From assembly GCA_963825405.1 (NCBI GenBank), contig CAWGTB010000012.1, forward strand, positions 124,001-188,000: a DNA stretch of 64,000 bases, in the 5' to 3' direction. Origin of the DNA: JACPNO01 sp963825405 (lineage in GTDB: Bacteria > Acidobacteriota > Terriglobia > Bryobacterales > Bryobacteraceae). Made by a program: the position numbers and the translations under genes. Positions within the stretch are counted from its first letter, which is position 1. The number at the start of each line of letters is the position of its first letter. A model generated the notes under the pieces. It saw only the letters and a program-made list of their open reading frames with translations, did no database searches and was not told the DNA's origin. Positions 61,132 through 64,000 of this stretch are shown here, one piece after another.

Positions 61132-61350
61132 TTACTTCGCGAGAAGTCCCCGGCACCGTTCGAACAACTGCAGCAGCGCGTCGGCGTATTCTTCCGACGA
61201 TCGCGAGGCCTTGCCCATGAACCCGGTATCGGAGGCCGCGACTTTGCCATAACCGGTAGTCACAGCGATGAATTTCATCAGTTCCAGCGCCACTTCGTCT
61301 TTACTACGCGCGTGATCCGCACCGGTGGTCTCCGCTTTTTCCTCGGCCAT
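61132..61350 (-). CDS. Small conserved-looking protein, unknown
   Basis: A 72-residue helical protein: MAEEKAETTGADHARSKDEVALELMKFIAVTTGYGKVAASDTGFMGKASRSSEEYADALLQLFERCRGLLAK. GAGGA lies about 14 nt before the ATG. I recognise no domain. It is divergent from the HipA-like gene and convergent with the histone-like gene. The layout of charged N-terminus and two amphipathic helices suggests a small soluble protein. Confidence 0.62.
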   Translation of the reverse strand: MAEEKAETTGADHARSKDEVALELMKFIAVTTGYGKVAASDTGFMGKASRSSEEYADALLQLFERCRGLLAK

Positions 61351-61403
61351 ATCTGCTGTTTCTCCTCGAACGTGTGATAAAACTCTAGATTACTTCATTT
61401 CCG

Positions 61404-62237
61404 ATGCCGCTCACCGCCCGCCGGCACATCCGCAAGATGCGTGGAGGCGCCCAGGCACATCTCGTCGAAGCCGATGACGGCGCGTTCTACGTCGTCAAGT
61501 TCCAGGATAACCCGCAGCATCGCCGTATTCTGGTCAACGAATTGGTGAGCTCGGTGCTGCTGCAATACTTGCAGCTGGCCACTCCGGCAACGGCCGTCAT
61601 CCACATCACAGAAGAATTTCTGCGCGATAATCCGGATGCCTCCATGGACATGGGCACCAGGCGGCAGGCCCACGAACCTGGCTGGCAGTTCGGATCGAAA
61701 TATCCCGGCGATCCGGCGCGCCTTGCGGTGTACGATTTTCTGCCCGATGCTTTGCTCGATCAGGTAACCAATTACACCGATTTCCTGGGCGCGCTGGTTT
61801 TCGACAAATGGGTGGCCAATTCCGACGCGCGCCAGGCTGTGTTCTTCCGGGCTCGCGTGCGCGACTGGCTGCCGCGCGAGACCGCTGCGCCGCTCAAGAT
61901 GGGATTTGTGGCTTATCTGATCGACAACGGCTATGCGTTCAACGGGCCGTACTGGGATTTTCCGGAATCGCCGGTGCAAGGCCTCTACACGCGCAAGCGG
62001 GTTTATGGGCGGGTGGCGTCGCTCGACGATTTTCAGCCATGGCTGGACCGCGTGGTGCATTTCCCGGACGACACCATCGACCGGGCGATGAAGCAGATTC
62101 CACCGGAATGGATCGCCGGCGACAAAGATGCTTTTGAGCGCATGATGGAACGGCTGATGCACAAACGAAAAGGCGTGCCGGCGTTGATCAGCGATGTGCG
62201 GAAGGCAAAGTCCGAGCCGTTTCCGAATTGGAAATGA
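61404..62237 (+). CDS. HipA-like kinase-fold protein
   Basis: A 277-residue protein matching the HipA-like kinase domain: HIRKMRGGAQAHLVEADDGAFYVVKFQDNPQHRRILVNELVSSVLLQYL (ATP-lobe lysine in VVKF), then DALLDQVTNYTDFLGALVFDKWVANSDARQAVFF, which carries the catalytic N-x-D in WVANSDARQ, and MGFVAYLIDNGYAFNGPYWDFPESP with the metal-binding aspartate in LIDNG. It lacks the N-terminal subdomain of classical HipA and no hipB antitoxin gene is adjacent. Targets are unknown. It overlaps the convergent thiO-like gene by 50 nt at the 3' end. Confidence 0.8.
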   Translation: MPLTARRHIRKMRGGAQAHLVEADDGAFYVVKFQDNPQHRRILVNELVSSVLLQYLQLATPATAVIHITEEFLRDNPDASMDMGTRRQAHEPGWQFGSKYPGDPARLAVYDFLPDALLDQVTNYTDFLGALVFDKWVANSDARQAVFFRARVRDWLPRETAAPLKMGFVAYLIDNGYAFNGPYWDFPESPVQGLYTRKRVYGRVASLDDFQPWLDRVVHFPDDTIDRAMKQIPPEWIAGDKDAFERMMERLMHKRKGVPALISDVRKAKSEPFPNWK

Positions 62238-63288
62238 TTTCCTGGCTCACGATCTGCGACGTAATCGGAGCGAGCAGAATTCCGTTGCGGTAATGCCCGT
62301 AAGCCAGCCACAGGCGAGTGCCCGAAACGCGCCGGATTTCCGGCAGCCCGCTGGGAGTAGCAGGGCGAAAGCCGTTCCAGGAAATATAAGAGCCGGCGTC
62401 CGCGAGCATGGGCAGCAGTTCGGTGGCCCGGCGGGCAATCTCTTCGCAAATCGCGGAATCTACCGGGCGCTCGAAGCCCACGGTTTCCGAAGACGTGCCC
62501 GTGATGGTGAAGCCGTTTCTGCGCTGCAGCAGGTAGGTGTGGCCGCTGCGCACGATGAGCGGAATCGAACCGGCCTGGAGATTGTAGCCGATCAAATGGC
62601 CGCGCACGGGGAGCGTAGGCGGCAGAGGTTCGCCTGAGACGGCAATCTCGCCGCTCCAGGCGCCGGCGGCAACCACGGCCGCGCCGGCGGAGATAGCTTC
62701 TTTCCTATTGCTGATGATCACAGAATCACCCTGCGCTTGCAGAGAGCGCACGCGCCATCCTTCGCGGATTTCGACGCCGGCCACAGTGCAGACGATTTTC
62801 AGCGCCCGCGTGACATCGCGCGGATCGACCAGCGCGTCTTGAGGGTAAAACAGCACACCGGCAGGCTCGCCGGCCAGGCCCGCGACGCGCCCGCGCAGCT
62901 CGCTCATAGGTAGCGGGGAGGAGGGTATCCCCATCGTCCGCTGAGCCGCGGCCCGGCGCTCGACGGCCGGCCAATCCTCCGCGGAAAATACTATTTCCGC
63001 TGCGCCACACTGTTGAAAATCGATCGAAGTGCCGCTGAGGCGTTCGAGTTCATCGACAAAAGCCGGATACAAGGCAAGGCTTTGGACGCCCAGGTCCGAC
63101 CAGATGTCGCGGGTTTCCATCTCCCCGCCAGGAGCGAGCATGCCTGCCCCGGCCCAACTGGCTTCGCCGCCCATCGCGCCGGCATCCACCATCGTGACCC
63201 GCAAGCCGGACTGAGCCAGCCGCCAGGCGATCGAGCCGCCAATAATTCCCGCGCCAATGACGACAACATCAGGGGACTGGGAGGGCAT
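62188..63288 (-). CDS. thiO: FAD-dependent glycine oxidase-like protein (ThiO family)
   Basis: A 366-residue DAO-fold oxidase: dinucleotide-binding VVVIGAGIIGGSIAWRLAQSGLRVTMVDAG, GGEASWAGAGMLAPGGEME, VFYPQDALVDPRDVTRAL-like substrate region (GVLFYPQDALVDPRDVTRALK), VVVAAGAWSG, PVRGHLIGYN, and the C-terminal LWLAYGHYRNGILLAPITSQIV. ThiO makes iminoglycine for thiamine thiazole synthesis; thiG is about 18 kb away in the same window. Other DAO-fold enzymes are possible. The ATG at 63288 is preferred; the upstream in-frame ATG lies outside a sensible leader. TACGAT precedes it by 9 nt. Confidence 0.82.
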   Translation of the reverse strand: MPSQSPDVVVIGAGIIGGSIAWRLAQSGLRVTMVDAGAMGGEASWAGAGMLAPGGEMETRDIWSDLGVQSLALYPAFVDELERLSGTSIDFQQCGAAEIVFSAEDWPAVERRAAAQRTMGIPSSPLPMSELRGRVAGLAGEPAGVLFYPQDALVDPRDVTRALKIVCTVAGVEIREGWRVRSLQAQGDSVIISNRKEAISAGAAVVAAGAWSGEIAVSGEPLPPTLPVRGHLIGYNLQAGSIPLIVRSGHTYLLQRRNGFTITGTSSETVGFERPVDSAICEEIARRATELLPMLADAGSYISWNGFRPATPSGLPEIRRVSGTRLWLAYGHYRNGILLAPITSQIVSQEIISNSETARTLPSAHR

Positions 63289-63318
63289 TCGACTATCATC
63301 GTACACAACCAACAACAA

Positions 63319-63407
63319 CAAGAATTTCTCGCCGAGACGCAGAGTACACAGAGAAGAAGTTGGGGTGGGTTTCTCTGCGCACTCTGCGTCTCTGCGAGAA
63401 ATTCTTG
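63319..63407. repeat. Long palindromic dispersed-type repeat (REP/MITE-like)
   Basis: Left arm 63319-63345 and right arm 63381-63407 are inverted repeats of 27 nt with one mismatch; pairing continues imperfectly inward over CAGAGAA. The right arm contains TCTGCGTCTCTGCGAGAA, a core I recognise as a common dispersed repeat in soil bacteria. The element lies between the divergent starts of thiO and the class IV aminotransferase; the right arm ends 8 nt before the TACAAT of the latter. No coding capacity. Confidence 0.8.
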
Positions 63408-63415
63408 TGTTTCGT

Positions 63416-63421
63416 TACAAT
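63416..63421 (+). promoter_or_regulatory. -10 element TACAAT, leaderless-type spacing to the aminotransferase gene
   Basis: TACAAT, GTACCC (6 nt), then GTG at 63428. It immediately follows the right arm of the palindromic repeat. Confidence 0.5.
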
Positions 63422-63427
63422 GTACCC

Positions 63428-64000
63428 GTGATTCATCGCTCGATCCTGCACAACGACGAAATCCGCGGCGGCTCCGACCAAGTGCTCGCCCCTGGACAGG
63501 TCGGCCTGCTGGCCGGCTGGGGTGTCTTCAGCACGCTGCGCGTGAAGGACGGCGTGCTGTTCGCGTTCGAGCGCCACTGGGCGCGGATGTCGCGCGATGC
63601 CGCCCTGCTGCGCGTTGCGCTCCCTGCGGACTCCGAAGCCGTGCATCGCAATCTCCTGAAACTGGTCGAAGCCAATCACGCCCATAACTCGACCATGCGC
63701 CTGGTGGTGGTTCGCAATGTCGGCGGAATGTGGGAAGCCGCGGGCAACCGGCGTCCGAGCGACGTGATCGCACTCACCGCCGATCTCAAAGAATGGTCCG
63801 CCAGCGTGCGCCTGACCTATGTGCCGCAAGGCCGGCACGCCGCGTCCCGCTTCGCCGGCGTCAAAATGACCTCCTGGGCGATGAACCTGACCTGCCTGGA
63901 AGAGGCGCAAGGCAACGGTTTCGATGAGGTAATTCTGCTGAATGAGCGCGGCGAGATTGCCGAATGCACTTCCGCCAATTTATTCGCCGCGCAAGGCAAT
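63428..64000 (+). CDS. Class IV PLP-dependent aminotransferase/aminodeoxychorismate lyase-like protein, N-terminal part
   Basis: About 191 residues, cut off by the right edge. Fold-type IV signatures are GLLAGWGVFSTLRVKDGVLFAFERHWARM and the PLP lysine in GVKMTSWAMNLTCLEEAQ, followed by EVILLNERGEIAECTSANLF. This is the family of branched-chain aminotransferase, D-alanine aminotransferase and 4-amino-4-deoxychorismate lyase (PabC). The FAGVKMTSW region and short N-terminus favour PabC-like or D-amino-acid types, but the C-terminus is needed to decide. Start is GTG, 6 nt after TACAAT. Confidence 0.87.
   Translation, partial: MIHRSILHNDEIRGGSDQVLAPGQVGLLAGWGVFSTLRVKDGVLFAFERHWARMSRDAALLRVALPADSEAVHRNLLKLVEANHAHNSTMRLVVVRNVGGMWEAAGNRRPSDVIALTADLKEWSASVRLTYVPQGRHAASRFAGVKMTSWAMNLTCLEEAQGNGFDEVILLNERGEIAECTSANLFAAQGN

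Overview
The window (about 64 kb, GC-rich, dense genes on both strands) looks like a chromosomal segment of an Acidobacteriota bacterium of the Solibacter/Bryobacter type. This is inferred from gene content: an 811-residue permease of the ADOP type (acidobacterial duplicated orphan permease) and further MacB/FtsX-like permeases without an ATPase, two secreted 3-keto-disaccharide hydrolase (DUF1080) proteins, a PmoA-like (DUF6807) protein, a PQQ enzyme, an EF-G-like factor and many secreted proteins of unknown function. I see no prophage, no CRISPR array, no rRNA and no tRNA. Mobile-element traces are limited to an IS630-type helix-turn-helix fragment, a 90-bp palindromic repeat and a decayed antitoxin gene.

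Layout. 1-8 kb: a GH2 glycosidase (cut by the left edge), a histone-deacetylase-like hydrolase and a DUF1080 protein, downstream of the conserved cdaA-ybbR-glmM operon (c-di-AMP synthesis linked to cell-wall precursor supply); then an acyl-CoA mutase catalytic subunit, an IS630-type HTH fragment and a second DUF1080 protein. 8-16 kb: a one-domain Clp-type AAA+ ATPase, a pseudo-receiver/DUF3052 protein, a glycogen-debranching enzyme and a TPR protein in a tight run, then two MacB-type permeases. 16-21 kb: PQQ dehydrogenase, DUF192 protein, and the scpA-scpB-rluB-CoA-binding operon. 21.5-29.3 kb: an export cluster of three consecutive HlyD-type adaptors, one FtsX/MacB permease and one TolC-like outer-membrane protein, followed by mutL, an SDR and a secreted metal-binding-type protein. 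32.9-38.7 kb: a five-gene operon of amidase, purine permease, secreted nucleosidase, glcE and glcF. 38.7-48.8 kb: PmoA-like protein, NadD-like enzyme, deoxyhypusine-synthase-like protein, class-I glutamine amidotransferase-like hydrolase, an enolase-superfamily enzyme, thiG, a 37-residue basic protein, DUF362 protein and an RNase II/R-type nuclease. 48.8-64 kb: lipoprotein, ADOP permease, TauE-like transporter with a probable hydroxyproline dehydratase, secreted LanC-like protein, EF-G-like GTPase, lytic transglycosylase, histone-H1-like protein, HipA-like kinase, glycine-oxidase-like ThiO and a class IV aminotransferase cut by the right edge.

Two properties cut across the whole window. First, at least ten genes are broken by what look like single-base insertions, nearly always in a short homopolymer and always repaired by deleting one base. 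This points to residual sequencing or assembly error rather than gene decay, so those genes are annotated here as whole genes. Second, several genes have a good -10 hexamer ending exactly 6-7 nt before the start codon and no Shine-Dalgarno, which is the geometry of leaderless mRNAs; two divergent gene pairs share overlapping, symmetrical -10 elements.

Most of the window is ordinary chromosomal gene content. The parts most likely to hold something undescribed are the triple-adaptor export cluster with its polyglycine adaptor, the nucleosidase-permease-GlcEF operon, the secreted LanC-like orphan, the lone Clp D2-type ATPase, and the 37-residue basic protein beside thiG.
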